Assembly (NCBI GenBank): GCA_046543225.1
Contig: JBKGZW010000043.1
Span: 1 to 19,668 of the forward strand
Direction of reading: 5' to 3'
DNA from: SKKL01 sp046543225
GTDB taxonomy: Bacteria; Actinomycetota; Acidimicrobiia; Acidimicrobiales; SKKL01
DNA: 19,668 bases
Under the pieces are notes generated by a model. It saw only the letters and a program-made list of their open reading frames with translations. It did no database searches and had not been told where the DNA came from. Shown one piece after another: positions 7,662 to 13,808 of the stretch; position 1 is the stretch's first letter, and the number at the start of each line of letters is the position of its first letter. Both the position numbers and the translations under genes were made by a program.

Positions 7662-7988
7662 ATGAGCGACACGACACCGGCCACGGCGCGCTACGAGCTG
7701 CAGGTGGCACGCACCCCTGTGCTGCGGCGCGCCTGGACCGGCCTGCTGACCGTCATCGGCGCGGTCGTCGCCCTCGGCGCCTGGGCCCCGACCGCCTCGC
7801 TGCGGCGGTGTCACATCATCGATCGCGCCACTGGCGAGACCGTCGCCACCATCGACGAGGCCGCGGGCGAGGTCACCGACCTCGAGGCACTCATACGAAC
7901 CGACCTCGACGGCACCAGCGCCGAGGACTTCGAACGGGTCTGGCTCAGCCGACAGGCCGACCCCGGCCGCGCCGACGACACCACCTGA
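7662..7988 (+). CDS. Small hypothetical protein, possible membrane segment
   Basis: A 108-aa protein with GAGGAG placed 5 nt before the ATG, a good ribosome binding site. Residues about 24-44 (RAWTGLLTVIGAVVALGAW) are hydrophobic enough for one membrane segment. The following part (CHIIDRATGETVATIDEAAG, then LEALIRTDLDGTSAEDFERVW) looks like a small soluble domain, with a beta hairpin and an acidic helix. No family is recognised. It stands between the divergent peroxiredoxin promoter and a VOC-family gene 91 bp downstream. Confidence 0.55.
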   Translation: MSDTTPATARYELQVARTPVLRRAWTGLLTVIGAVVALGAWAPTASLRRCHIIDRATGETVATIDEAAGEVTDLEALIRTDLDGTSAEDFERVWLSRQADPGRADDTT

Positions 7989-7992
7989 CCGG

Positions 7993-8013
7993 ATCGGCGC
8001 TTCGCTCGCCGAT
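7993..8013 (+). terminator. Possible hairpin after the small hypothetical gene
   Basis: ATCGGCG and CGCCGAT form a 7-bp stem around a 7-nt loop, starting 4 bp after the TGA at 7988. No U-tract follows, so it could be an actinobacterial U-less terminator or chance. Confidence 0.3.
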
Positions 8014-8079
8014 GAGTTCGCCGGTCATCGGAGGTCACCACCATCGACCCACCCCGTCCGACACCCTGGAGGCACACCC

Positions 8080-8490
8080 ATGGCCATCACCCCCTACCTC
8101 TTCTTCAGCGGCAACTGCGCCGAGGCCTTCGCCCGCTATCACGAGATCTTCGGCGGCGACCTCGAGGTGATGACCCACGCCGACCTTCCCGACGGCGCCG
8201 AACCGATGCCCGGCGCCGAACCCCACCACGTCATGCACGCCGCCCTCACCTTCGACGACGCCATGATCATGGGATCCGACGACCCCACCGGCGACGACGG
8301 CCCCAAGACCGGAGTCGCCGTCACCTACAGCACCCCCGACATCGACACCGCCAAGCGGATCTTCGCGGCGCTCTCCGAGGGAGGAGCGGTCGACATGGAG
8401 TTCGGTCCGCAGTTCTGGTCACCCGGCTTCGGCTCCTGCACCGACCGCTACGGCGTCGCCTGGATGGTCAGCACCGACCCCGAGTCCTGA
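8080..8490 (+). CDS. VOC-superfamily protein, PhnB/YjdN-like
   Basis: A 136-aa vicinal-oxygen-chelate fold protein of the PhnB-like type (3-demethylubiquinone 3-methyltransferase-like domain in databases, although true members of this group have no proven activity). Evidence: the N-terminal TPYLFFSGNCAEAFARYHEI and FGGDLEVMTHADLPDG, a central HVMHAALTFDDAMIMGSD, and the C-terminal FWSPGFGSCTDRYGVAWMV, all in the order typical of the family. GGAGG lies 8 nt before the ATG. It is cytosolic, with no membrane segment. The substrate cannot be predicted. The length is normal for the family. Confidence 0.88.
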   Translation: MAITPYLFFSGNCAEAFARYHEIFGGDLEVMTHADLPDGAEPMPGAEPHHVMHAALTFDDAMIMGSDDPTGDDGPKTGVAVTYSTPDIDTAKRIFAALSEGGAVDMEFGPQFWSPGFGSCTDRYGVAWMVSTDPES

Positions 8491-8557
8491 GCCGCGGCCA
8501 CTGGCGACCTGCCCGAGGGCCTCGATGAACGGCGGGAACATCTCCTCTGATCACCGG

Positions 8558-8590
8558 CTGTACATATCATGGCTCTGTGTGATGTACAGT
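8558..8590 (+). promoter_or_regulatory. Leaderless promoter and operator of the Phd/PIN module
   Basis: CTGTACAT (8558-8565) and ATGTACAG (8582-8589) form a perfect 8-bp inverted repeat with a 16-bp spacer. The right arm overlaps TACAGT (8585-8590), a TANNNT -10 hexamer placed 6 nt before the ATG at 8597; the left arm lies in the -35 region. There is no Shine-Dalgarno sequence. This arrangement fits autorepression by the antitoxin. Confidence 0.55.
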
Positions 8591-8596
8591 TCGTGC

Positions 8597-8860
8597 ATGG
8601 ACGTTCCCGTCACCGAGCTCAGAGCCCACCTCAGCCGATGGATCGAGGCGGCACGCGAAGGGAACGACGTCGTCATCACCGATCGAGGGACTCCAGTCGC
8701 GCGGATCGTCGGTCTCGACTCGACACCGGTCATCGACCGACTCACTGCCGAGGGGGTCATCGCTCGCCCGACCAGTTCGACACGGCCGGTCGCAGGTGAC
8801 CGGCCCCGGCCGACGCCGAAACGACCGGTTGCGGACATCGTCGGCGAGCAGCGTCGCTGA
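8597..8860 (+). CDS. Phd/YefM-family antitoxin
   Basis: An 87-aa antitoxin. The N-terminal Phd/YefM DNA-binding fold is seen as MDVPVTELRAHLSRWIEAAR, then DVVITDRGTPVARIVGL. The C-terminal half (residues 45-87) is Pro/Arg-rich and probably disordered until it wraps the toxin. The frame is open to an ATG at 8525, but the family's N-terminus begins at 8597, and a -10 hexamer 6 nt upstream supports a leaderless start there. The partner PIN toxin starts 2 bp after this stop. It presumably represses its own promoter through the inverted repeat at 8558-8589. Family call firm; regulation inferred. Confidence 0.88.
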   Translation: MDVPVTELRAHLSRWIEAAREGNDVVITDRGTPVARIVGLDSTPVIDRLTAEGVIARPTSSTRPVAGDRPRPTPKRPVADIVGEQRR

Positions 8861-8862
8861 AC

Positions 8863-9294
8863 GTGGCCCTCGTATACTTCGATTCGAGCGCGCTCGTGAA
8901 GCTCGTGGTCGATGAGGTCGGGTCCGACCTCGCCGCGGCGTTGTGGAACGCGTGCGATGTCGCGCTGTCGAGTCGACTCGCCCATCCCGAGGTGTGCGCA
9001 GCGCTCGCAGCGGCAGCGCGCAACCACGATCTGACCGCGTCGGAAGCTTCCGCGGCTGGGACTGACTGGGAGCGGTTCTGGGCATCGGTGCGCCCCGTGG
9101 AGTTGTCCGCCGATGTCGAGCGCGTTGCCGGTTCGCTCGCAGCCACTCATCAGCTCCGCGGAGCTGATGCCGTTCACCTCGCCAGCGCGCTGGCGCTCGG
9201 CACCACAGATCTCACGGTCGCGGTGTGGGACAAGCGCCTTCACGCCGGTGCCGCTGCCGAAGGCCTCGCCGTTGCTCCCGCCACCCTGGCATGA
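8863..9294 (+). CDS. vapC: PIN-domain toxin (VapC-like RNase)
   Basis: A 143-aa PIN-domain ribonuclease toxin. The metal-binding acidic residues are visible: Asp7 (VYFDSSALVKL), Glu43 (HPEVCAAL), Asp102 (GADAVHLASAL) and Asp123 (VAVWDKRL). PIN toxins cleave RNA such as tRNA or rRNA; this one's target is unknown. It starts at GTG, 2 bp after the Phd antitoxin stop, with no clear Shine-Dalgarno sequence, so translation is probably coupled to the antitoxin. All four catalytic positions are kept, so it should be active. Confidence 0.88.
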   Translation: MALVYFDSSALVKLVVDEVGSDLAAALWNACDVALSSRLAHPEVCAALAAAARNHDLTASEASAAGTDWERFWASVRPVELSADVERVAGSLAATHQLRGADAVHLASALALGTTDLTVAVWDKRLHAGAAAEGLAVAPATLA

Positions 9295-9467
9295 CCTGGC
9301 GGTGACCCCGCCTCGACGCCCCAGCCACCGGCGGCGGGGCCGTCCCCTGGAGCGGGATCACTCAACGAGCGGGCATGCCTCGGTCAGAGAGTCGGCCGCA
9401 TCCCAAAGATCCTGCCCCTGGACAGCACTGGCGAGCGTGGCGTGGTTCTGCGGGAGCTCTCCCTCAT

Positions 9468-9498
9468 GAGTGTCACACACCCCGCGTAGCATGGGGTC
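9468..9498 (+). promoter_or_regulatory. Leaderless promoter region of the Panacea gene
   Basis: TAGCAT (9487-9492) is a TANNNT -10 hexamer 6 nt before the ATG at 9499, with no Shine-Dalgarno sequence. It is bracketed by ACCCC (9479-9483) and GGGGT (9493-9497), a possible small operator. Upstream is GAGTGTCACAC (9468-9478), repeated at the same distance before the gene at 10710. Confidence 0.5.
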
Positions 9499-10050
9499 AT
9501 GGACGTGGCGTACGACGAGGCGAAGTTCAGCGAACTGATCCTGTACCTGGCCGAGCGGCTCCAGGCCGACCGGGCAGGTGGAGCGACCAAGCTGAACAAG
9601 GCGATCTTCTTCGTCGAGTTCACCCATGTCCGCCGTCACGGAGCCGCCATCTCGGGCTGTGAGTTCCAGCGGCTCGAGCACGGTCCCGCACCTCGCCAGC
9701 TCGTGCCCGTCCGCCGCCGGCTCGTCGACTCGGGTGCTGCGGAGATACAGATCGAAGACTTCCTCGGTAGGGAGCAGCACCGCCTCGTTCCACTACGGGA
9801 CCCCGACCTGAGCATCTTCACCGACGCCGAGCGCGACACGATCGACCACGTGCTCGAGCAGCTCGAGGGGCTCACGGCTCAACAGGTGAGCGAGCTCTCC
9901 CACGAGGAGCCGGGGTGGAGGGTGACCAGCGAAGGCGCCACCATCCCCTACGAGACAGCGCTGCTCGGGGCCAAGCAGGTGTCGACGCCAACGAGTCGCC
10001 GTCTCTCGCGTGAGGTCGCCCAGCGCTACAACCTGGTCGGCGCCCAGTAG
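9499..10050 (+). CDS. Panacea-domain (SocA-type, DUF4065) protein, likely antitoxin
   Basis: A 183-aa protein with the Panacea/SocA fold: KFSELILYLAERL, the signature KLNKAIFFVEFTHVRRHG, then FQRLEHGPAPRQLVPVRRRL and, near the C-terminus, ELSHEEPGWR. Panacea domains are antitoxins that pair with many unrelated toxins and, in Caulobacter SocA, act as a proteolytic adaptor. Here no ORF of its own pairs with it: the upstream neighbour is a complete Phd/PIN module 204 bp away, and downstream is MazEF with its own promoter. It may be an orphan, or part of a three-gene unit with MazEF. It appears full length. Family call confident; partner unknown. Confidence 0.85.
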   Translation: MDVAYDEAKFSELILYLAERLQADRAGGATKLNKAIFFVEFTHVRRHGAAISGCEFQRLEHGPAPRQLVPVRRRLVDSGAAEIQIEDFLGREQHRLVPLRDPDLSIFTDAERDTIDHVLEQLEGLTAQQVSELSHEEPGWRVTSEGATIPYETALLGAKQVSTPTSRRLSREVAQRYNLVGAQ

Positions 10051-10059
10051 CCCACCAAT

Positions 10060-10082
10060 CATATGACCTACCATATGGTCAT
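10060..10082 (+). promoter_or_regulatory. mazE promoter/operator with overlapping palindromes
   Basis: CATATG occurs at 10060 and 10072 (12 bp apart). CCATATGG (10071-10078) is a palindrome, and ATGACC (10063-10068) with GGTCAT (10077-10082) forms a 6-bp inverted repeat. TACCAT (10069-10074) is a TANNNT -10 hexamer 6 nt before the ATG at 10081. It fits a ribbon-helix-helix operator on a leaderless promoter. Confidence 0.45.
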
Positions 10083-10326
10083 GGCTCGCCGGCAGGTCCT
10101 CGTGCAGCTCGATGACGACCTGGTGGCGCGCCTCGACGGGCTGGCCGCGGCCGAGGGCACGAGTCGTTCCGAGCTCCTCCGGCGTGGCGCCGCCGCGGTG
10201 CTCGCCGCCGCCGACGAGCGCGACGCCGATGACGCGCTGAGGGCCGCCTACCGACAGGTCCCACAAGATCCTGTCCTGGTCGAGGCCGCCCGCCGGCTGG
10301 CCGCCGAGACCGTGCCCGAGTGGTAG
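10081..10326 (+). CDS. mazE: MazE-like ribbon-helix-helix antitoxin
   Basis: An 81-aa antitoxin with an N-terminal ribbon-helix-helix DNA-binding domain: the strand RRQVLVQLDDDLVARLDGLA, then GTSRSELLRRGAAAVLA. The acidic/Ala-rich C-terminus (AADERDADDALRAAYRQVP) would bind the toxin. In-frame ATGs also occur at 10063 and 10075. I choose 10081 because the RHH strand begins there and a -10 hexamer ends 6 nt before it. Its stop overlaps the GTG start of mazF by 7 bp. It should neutralise MazF and repress the shared promoter. Confidence 0.85.
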   Translation: MARRQVLVQLDDDLVARLDGLAAAEGTSRSELLRRGAAAVLAAADERDADDALRAAYRQVPQDPVLVEAARRLAAETVPEW

Positions 10327-10643
10327 CCAGGGGCGACGTCATCTGGGCCGACCTCGGTCCGCCCGCAGGTCGACGCCCCGTCTGTGTCGTCACCCGCGAC
10401 GCGGCGATCGAAGTGCTCGCCTCGGTCACCTGTGCTCCCATCACCAGGACCATCCGGGGAATCCGGTCCGACGTGGAGGTCGGCCCCGACGAAGGCCTGC
10501 CCGAGCCGAGCGTCGTGACCTGCGACAACCTCGTGACGATCCCCCAGGCGCTCCTCGATCCCGAACCGGTCGGCCGGCTGGGGACCGACCGGCGCGTCGC
10601 CCTCGACCATGCGTTGGCCTTCGCTCTCGGGATCAGGTGGTAG
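10320..10643 (+). CDS. mazF: MazF/PemK-family endoribonuclease toxin
   Basis: A 107-aa toxin of the MazF/PemK (CcdB-like barrel) family that cleaves mRNA or other RNA at short sequences. Evidence: N-terminal RGDVIWADLGPPAGRRPVCVV, then VTCAPITRTIRGIRSDVEVG, then PSVVTCDNLVTIPQALL, matching the family core; the conserved Arg of GRRPV and Thr of CAPITRT are present. It starts at GTG within the end of mazE (7-bp overlap), so the two are translationally coupled. The length is normal. The cut site cannot be predicted. Confidence 0.92.
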   Translation: MVARGDVIWADLGPPAGRRPVCVVTRDAAIEVLASVTCAPITRTIRGIRSDVEVGPDEGLPEPSVVTCDNLVTIPQALLDPEPVGRLGTDRRVALDHALAFALGIRW

Positions 10644-10678
10644 TGCCCAACGGGCGGGAGCCGGACCGCCCCAGCCGC

Positions 10679-10689
10679 GAGTGTCACAC
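10679..10689 (+). promoter_or_regulatory. Second copy of the GAGTGTCACAC element
   Basis: This 11-bp sequence is identical to 9468-9478 and lies 31 bp (start to start) before the ATG at 10710, exactly as the first copy does before the ATG at 9499. Its core GTGT-C-ACAC is palindromic around the central base. Confidence 0.4.
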
Positions 10690-10709
10690 CCCTTCGCCAC
10701 CCTTGATCC

Positions 10710-11855
10710 ATGGCGATCTGCAACTTCTGCTTCGACGAGATGCTCGCGGCCGGCGGGTGCTCCAAGGTGTTCCACCTCGACGGTCGACCCATCGACCGCT
10801 GCCCCTACGGCAAGGAACCCGGGTGGCCCCGGCCCACCCAGCGCTGCGGTGACTGTGGGGTGCTGCCCGGGTCGCTCCACCATCCCGGATGCGACGTCGA
10901 ACGGTGCCCGCTGTGTTGGCACCAGGCCATCTGCTGTGGTTGTCGGTTCGACGAGGACCCGCTCGACGACGAGGACGTGCCCGACTGGGCCTTCGAGCTC
11001 GTCAACGCGCTGAACCGGCCCGAGCCATCCCAGCTCGACTTCGGTTCGCTGGCTGTCGACCACCGATCGCGCCACGACGAGCTGGTGGGTCGGATCGAGC
11101 AGTGGGCCGCTGCCAACCAGGCCGCCTTCGATGCCGACGTCGCCGGTCACCTGCTCGCCGTGCTCCTGGGCGACGGCGACACGGATCCGTCGGGCACCGA
11201 GCCGTTCGAGCTCACCCGCCCCGACGTGTTGCGGGCCCTGCGCCGACTCGAGGTCGACGCCAAGGCCGGTGGCACCACGCTGCCCGACAGCACACCCGCG
11301 GTGGGCACCACGGTGGTGCGCGCGCTCCACCAGCTCGGCCACCTCACCGACGGCTCCGATCGCCTCGACGCGCTGCTCGAACCAATCGACTGTCACTTCG
11401 GCCCGCCGGGCGGGTGGCCCGGCGCGCCCTGGTGCCAGTGCTTCGTCGCCGCGTCGACCCCACGTCCGCTCGCCACGGTGCTGGTCAACTCGATGGCCGG
11501 ACGCCTCGTGCCGGTCCTGCCGACACCCGACCGCTCCGAAGCCGACCGAGCCCTCTCTGCCTTCTTCGACTCCCTCCCTCCCAGCTGTCGCCCCGCCGAG
11601 TCACCCCACGAGAGCGACCTGGCCTTCATCGGTCAGGTGGACAAGGAAGGCCCCGACCGCCGCGTGTGGGCCTTCGGTCGCCGAGACGCTCCTGGCCGCT
11701 ACGACACCCTGTTCCTCGACGACGACGGCACCCCGTGGATCACCTGGCCCGACCGCCGCTACCGCAGCAGGTTCCGCTGGCAGGCCCTCGACCCGATCGA
11801 GGCCCGGTGGCGCCTCCGCCTCGCACTCGGCCGACCACGAGCCGAAGCAACGTGA
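10710..11855 (+). CDS. Protein of unknown function with cysteine-rich, zinc-ribbon-like N-terminus
   Basis: A 381-aa protein. The first 78 residues hold 12 cysteines, including CxxC pairs at 4/7, 46/49 and 66/69, and the motif HHPGCDVERCP (57-67) followed by CCGC, so two or more zinc-binding knuckles are likely. The same kind of N-terminal module occurs in other actinobacterial proteins of unknown role. Residues about 90-380 have no motif I recognise; the end (WVFGRRD-like, then TPWITWPDRRYRSRFRWQAL) may be a separate beta-rich domain. No signal peptide or membrane segment is seen. It sits between MazEF and VapBC with no ribosome binding site. The start is set by the ATG directly before the first CxxC. 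Confidence 0.75.
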   Translation: MAICNFCFDEMLAAGGCSKVFHLDGRPIDRCPYGKEPGWPRPTQRCGDCGVLPGSLHHPGCDVERCPLCWHQAICCGCRFDEDPLDDEDVPDWAFELVNALNRPEPSQLDFGSLAVDHRSRHDELVGRIEQWAAANQAAFDADVAGHLLAVLLGDGDTDPSGTEPFELTRPDVLRALRRLEVDAKAGGTTLPDSTPAVGTTVVRALHQLGHLTDGSDRLDALLEPIDCHFGPPGGWPGAPWCQCFVAASTPRPLATVLVNSMAGRLVPVLPTPDRSEADRALSAFFDSLPPSCRPAESPHESDLAFIGQVDKEGPDRRVWAFGRRDAPGRYDTLFLDDDGTPWITWPDRRYRSRFRWQALDPIEARWRLRLALGRPRAEAT

Positions 11856-11873
11856 GCCCCCTTGACCCGGTAG

Positions 11874-11900
11874 CCTTACTTCAGGAAAGAAGTAAGGAGG
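11874..11900 (+). promoter_or_regulatory. Inverted-repeat operator and ribosome binding site of vapBC
   Basis: CCTTACTTC (11874-11882) and GAAGTAAGG (11889-11897) form a perfect 9-bp inverted repeat with a 6-bp spacer. The right arm overlaps AAGGAGG (11894-11900), the Shine-Dalgarno sequence 5 nt before the ATG at 11906. TTGACC at 11862 and TAGCCT at 11871 are possible promoter boxes. It is probably the autoregulatory VapB/VapC site and could also form a stem hiding the ribosome site. Confidence 0.55.
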
Positions 11901-11905
11901 CGAGG

Positions 11906-12154
11906 ATGGACGTCACCGCCAAGGTCACCTCGAAAGGCCAGGTCACCATCCCGAAGGCGGTACGCGAAGCGCTCGGCATCGCCGCCGGCGACCAGCTCGT
12001 CTTCAGGGTCGAGGGCAACCGAGCGGTGCTCGCCCGCACGCCACACTTACTCGACCTTGCCGGGTCCATCCCCGTGCCCGCGGCGAAGCGCAACGTCGCA
12101 TGGGACGACATCGTCCGTTCCACCCGCACGGCTCGCTCCCAACGGCGCCGATGA
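11906..12154 (+). CDS. vapB: AbrB/MazE-fold (SpoVT-AbrB) antitoxin, VapB-type
   Basis: An 82-aa antitoxin with the swapped-hairpin AbrB DNA-binding fold: AKVTSKGQVTIPKAVREALG, then GDQLVFRVEGNRAVLAR. The C-terminus (AWDDIVRSTRTARSQRRR) is basic and likely the toxin-binding tail. The frame is open far upstream, but a strong AAGGAGG 5 nt before the ATG at 11906 and the family's N-terminus fix the start. Its stop overlaps the vapC start as ATGA. It probably binds the inverted repeat just upstream. Confidence 0.9.
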   Translation: MDVTAKVTSKGQVTIPKAVREALGIAAGDQLVFRVEGNRAVLARTPHLLDLAGSIPVPAAKRNVAWDDIVRSTRTARSQRRR

Positions 12155-12543
12155 CCGCGTTCGTCGACACGAACGTGCTGGTTCGTCACCTCACCGGCGA
12201 CCCGCCGACCCTCGCCAGCCGAGCGACGGCCTATCTCGCCGCAGGCGAGCTCCTGTTGGTGCCGGACCTGATCGTCGCCGAAACCGTGTATGTGCTCGAG
12301 TCGTTCTACGAGGTGCCCCGACCACTCGTCGCCGAGGCCATCAGGTCCCTGGTGGCGTTCGAGTCGGTCATCTGCGTCGACCCTGCGCTGATGCTGCGGA
12401 CCGTCGAGCTCTTCGAGCTCGAACGCATGGACTTCGCCGATGCCTACCTCGTCGCCAACGCCGAGACCACCGGCGTGGACCGGGTCGCCAGCTTCGACCG
12501 CGATCTCGACCGCATTCCCGGCATCGACCGCGTCGAGCCCTGA
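12151..12543 (+). CDS. vapC: VapC PIN-domain toxin
   Basis: A 130-aa PIN ribonuclease. Acidic metal ligands are visible at Asp6 (FVDTNVLVRHLTGD), Glu44 (IVAETVYVLE), Asp97 (MDFADAYLVA) and Asp116 or Asp118 (ASFDRDLDRI), so the active site is complete. The frame is open back to 12100, but the ATG at 12151 gives the family's usual start and an ATGA overlap with vapB. The FVDTNVLVRHLTGD start is typical of VapC toxins paired with AbrB-type antitoxins. The RNA target is unknown. Confidence 0.92.
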   Translation: MTAFVDTNVLVRHLTGDPPTLASRATAYLAAGELLLVPDLIVAETVYVLESFYEVPRPLVAEAIRSLVAFESVICVDPALMLRTVELFELERMDFADAYLVANAETTGVDRVASFDRDLDRIPGIDRVEP

Positions 12544-13017
12544 CCAACAGGGGGCCTGTCCACACGCTGGGCCACCGCGGCAGGCGTACTGCGGCGTCGC
12601 GGCGCCAAGCTCATCGCCGTCGCGACCCCGACGAGATCATGGACGAGCTCGCCCCCGAGATCCTGCGCACCGTCTACAACGGCGACGCCGGCTACGACGA
12701 GCTGCTCGACGGGATCATGCGGGTGCCCCTCGGGTTGGTGACGATCCGGAGGAACGCCGACAGCGACGTCCACGGGATCCCCACTCGACGGTTGCCGGCG
12801 AGGGCCGACTCGATCCAGGTGCAGGCCGGCAGGTGGTGGGTAGACCGCCGTGGTCGATCGTGGCTCAGCTCGAGTGTCGTAGGCCCTCGGTAGGTTGAGA
12901 GGTGGCTTGCGCTCGTCGAAGCGCAGGTCCACTGCTGGTCACGCTTCGGGGTGAGCGCGGCCACCGACAGAGCAGTCGTCGCCCCCTTCAGTGATCCGTT
13001 GCCGAAGGAGCGACAGC
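12544..13017. other. 474-bp stretch with no firm gene
   Basis: Between vapC and the next supported start there is only one candidate gene (12639-12893, listed separately). The remainder shows no palindrome, promoter hexamer in a convincing setting, or RNA gene that I can identify. The segment 12894-13003 has weak coding character on both strands. Confidence 0.4.
12639..12893 (+). CDS. Possible small hypothetical protein, perhaps a gene remnant
   Basis: An 84-codon frame from ATG 12639. The first half (ELAPEILRTVYNGDAGYDEL, then LLDGIMRVPLGLVTIRR) reads like a folded protein. The second half is Arg- and Trp-rich (RWWVDRRGRSWLSS). There is no Shine-Dalgarno sequence, and the frame is open further upstream into the vapC region, so it may be the 3' part of an older gene cut when the toxin-antitoxin module arrived. 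No family recognised. Confidence 0.35.
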   Translation: MDELAPEILRTVYNGDAGYDELLDGIMRVPLGLVTIRRNADSDVHGIPTRRLPARADSIQVQAGRWWVDRRGRSWLSSSVVGPR

Positions 13018-13539
13018 GTGCATACCTACGCTCACGATCCGACCTGTCTCGATGACTACCTCACCTGTCCCGACGACATTGGCTGGCCGCCGTGGAGGGA
13101 CCTGCGCCTCGAGCGAGCCGAAGACGTGGTCGACCTTGCTCGGGCCGACTTCCTCATAGGTCGACAGTTGTTCCCGGAGGTCTACTCGCTCGACGAACGC
13201 GGAGCAGTGGTGACCTGGTATCCGGGCACCACGCTCGACACCATCGGCCGTCGGGCCGACCGGCCCGAACCGATCCTTTCTGCACCAGGCCGTCGCTCGC
13301 CCGGGCCGGGTCAGCGTGAACGGTGGGTTGTCATCGAATCGCGCCCCTGCTGGTTCAGGCCCTCGGTCAGCGAAGCCGACGCCGCGCAGTTCCTCCGGCT
13401 ACGACGGGTGTTCCTCGCCGGTGGCGTCGCTCTGGTCGATGTCGTGGTCTTCGATGACGAACTGCATTGGTGGTCGCTCCACGAGCTCACCTCGGGCTCG
13501 ACCGTTTGGCCGACTGCCTCTGAGGTGGCGGTATGGTGA
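13018..13539 (+). CDS. Hypothetical protein of unknown function
   Basis: A 173-aa protein. GAAGGAG (13004-13010) lies 7 nt before the GTG at 13018, which I prefer over an in-frame GTG at 12991. The sequence is Trp-rich (DDIGWPPWRDLRLERAED, AVVTWYPGTTLD, ELHWWSLHEL) with a central RWVVIESRPCWF; it looks like a small soluble alpha/beta protein. The part after residue 85 repeats Pro/Arg (RRADRPEPILSAPGRRSPGP) and may be a loop. No family recognised. The promoter of the following RHH antitoxin lies in its last codons. Confidence 0.6.
   Translation: MHTYAHDPTCLDDYLTCPDDIGWPPWRDLRLERAEDVVDLARADFLIGRQLFPEVYSLDERGAVVTWYPGTTLDTIGRRADRPEPILSAPGRRSPGPGQRERWVVIESRPCWFRPSVSEADAAQFLRLRRVFLAGGVALVDVVVFDDELHWWSLHELTSGSTVWPTASEVAVW
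13532..13537 (+). promoter_or_regulatory. -10 hexamer of the RHH/PIN module
   Basis: TATGGT fits TANNNT and lies 7 nt before the ATG at 13545; no Shine-Dalgarno sequence precedes that start. It falls inside the last codons of the upstream gene. Confidence 0.35.
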
Positions 13540-13544
13540 TCGGT

Positions 13545-13808
13545 ATGGCAACAAGGAAGGTCACGGTCACGCTGCCCGAGGACCAGGTGGTGCAGGTCAA
13601 GGGCCTGGTCGAGACGGGGCATGCGACCAGCGTGTCGGGGTTCGTCCAGCACGCAGTCGGGGTGGCACTCGACGACGTAGCCGGGTGGGCCTCGATGCTG
13701 GCGACCGCTCTCGACGAGACCGGCGGCCCACTCAACGATCGCGAGCGGCAGTGGGCCGACGAACTCCTCGACTTCCCGCTCGGGGCGACCGAGCGACGCT
13801 CCGGCTGA
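13545..13808 (+). CDS. Ribbon-helix-helix antitoxin
   Basis: An 87-aa antitoxin. The N-terminus RKVTVTLPEDQVVQVKGLV, then TSVSGFVQHAVGVAL is a CopG/ParD-like ribbon-helix-helix; the acidic C-terminus (LNDRERQWADELLDFPLG) would bind the toxin. An ATG at 13533 is also in frame, but the RHH strand begins at 13545 and a -10 hexamer lies just before it. Its stop shares one base with the start of the PIN toxin (TGATG). Pairing with a PIN toxin makes this a VapBC-type module. Confidence 0.8.
   Translation: MATRKVTVTLPEDQVVQVKGLVETGHATSVSGFVQHAVGVALDDVAGWASMLATALDETGGPLNDRERQWADELLDFPLGATERRSG

Noticed and set aside
6633..7814. A 393-codon open frame on the minus strand
   Set aside because: Most of it overlaps the peroxiredoxin gene in another frame, its residues are Arg/Pro/Gly-rich as expected of a shadow in GC-rich DNA, and it shows no domain. 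A short membrane-like piece (SKVVGPTIASIVAVLVY, about 7470-7520) and a protein-like tail (about 6633-6730) are noted but lack a start with a ribosome site.
9305..9345. CCCCGCC...GGCGGGG inverted repeat after the Phd/PIN module as a terminator
   Set aside because: The 20-nt loop is long and GC-rich repeats of this size are expected by chance here.
9358..9480. Protein-like minus-strand end (QNHATLASAVQGQDLWDAAD)
   Set aside because: The frame continues opposite the Panacea gene with no start of its own, so it is either a shadow or an unprovable remnant. I also considered it as the missing toxin of the Panacea gene, but it is on the other strand and has no toxin motif.
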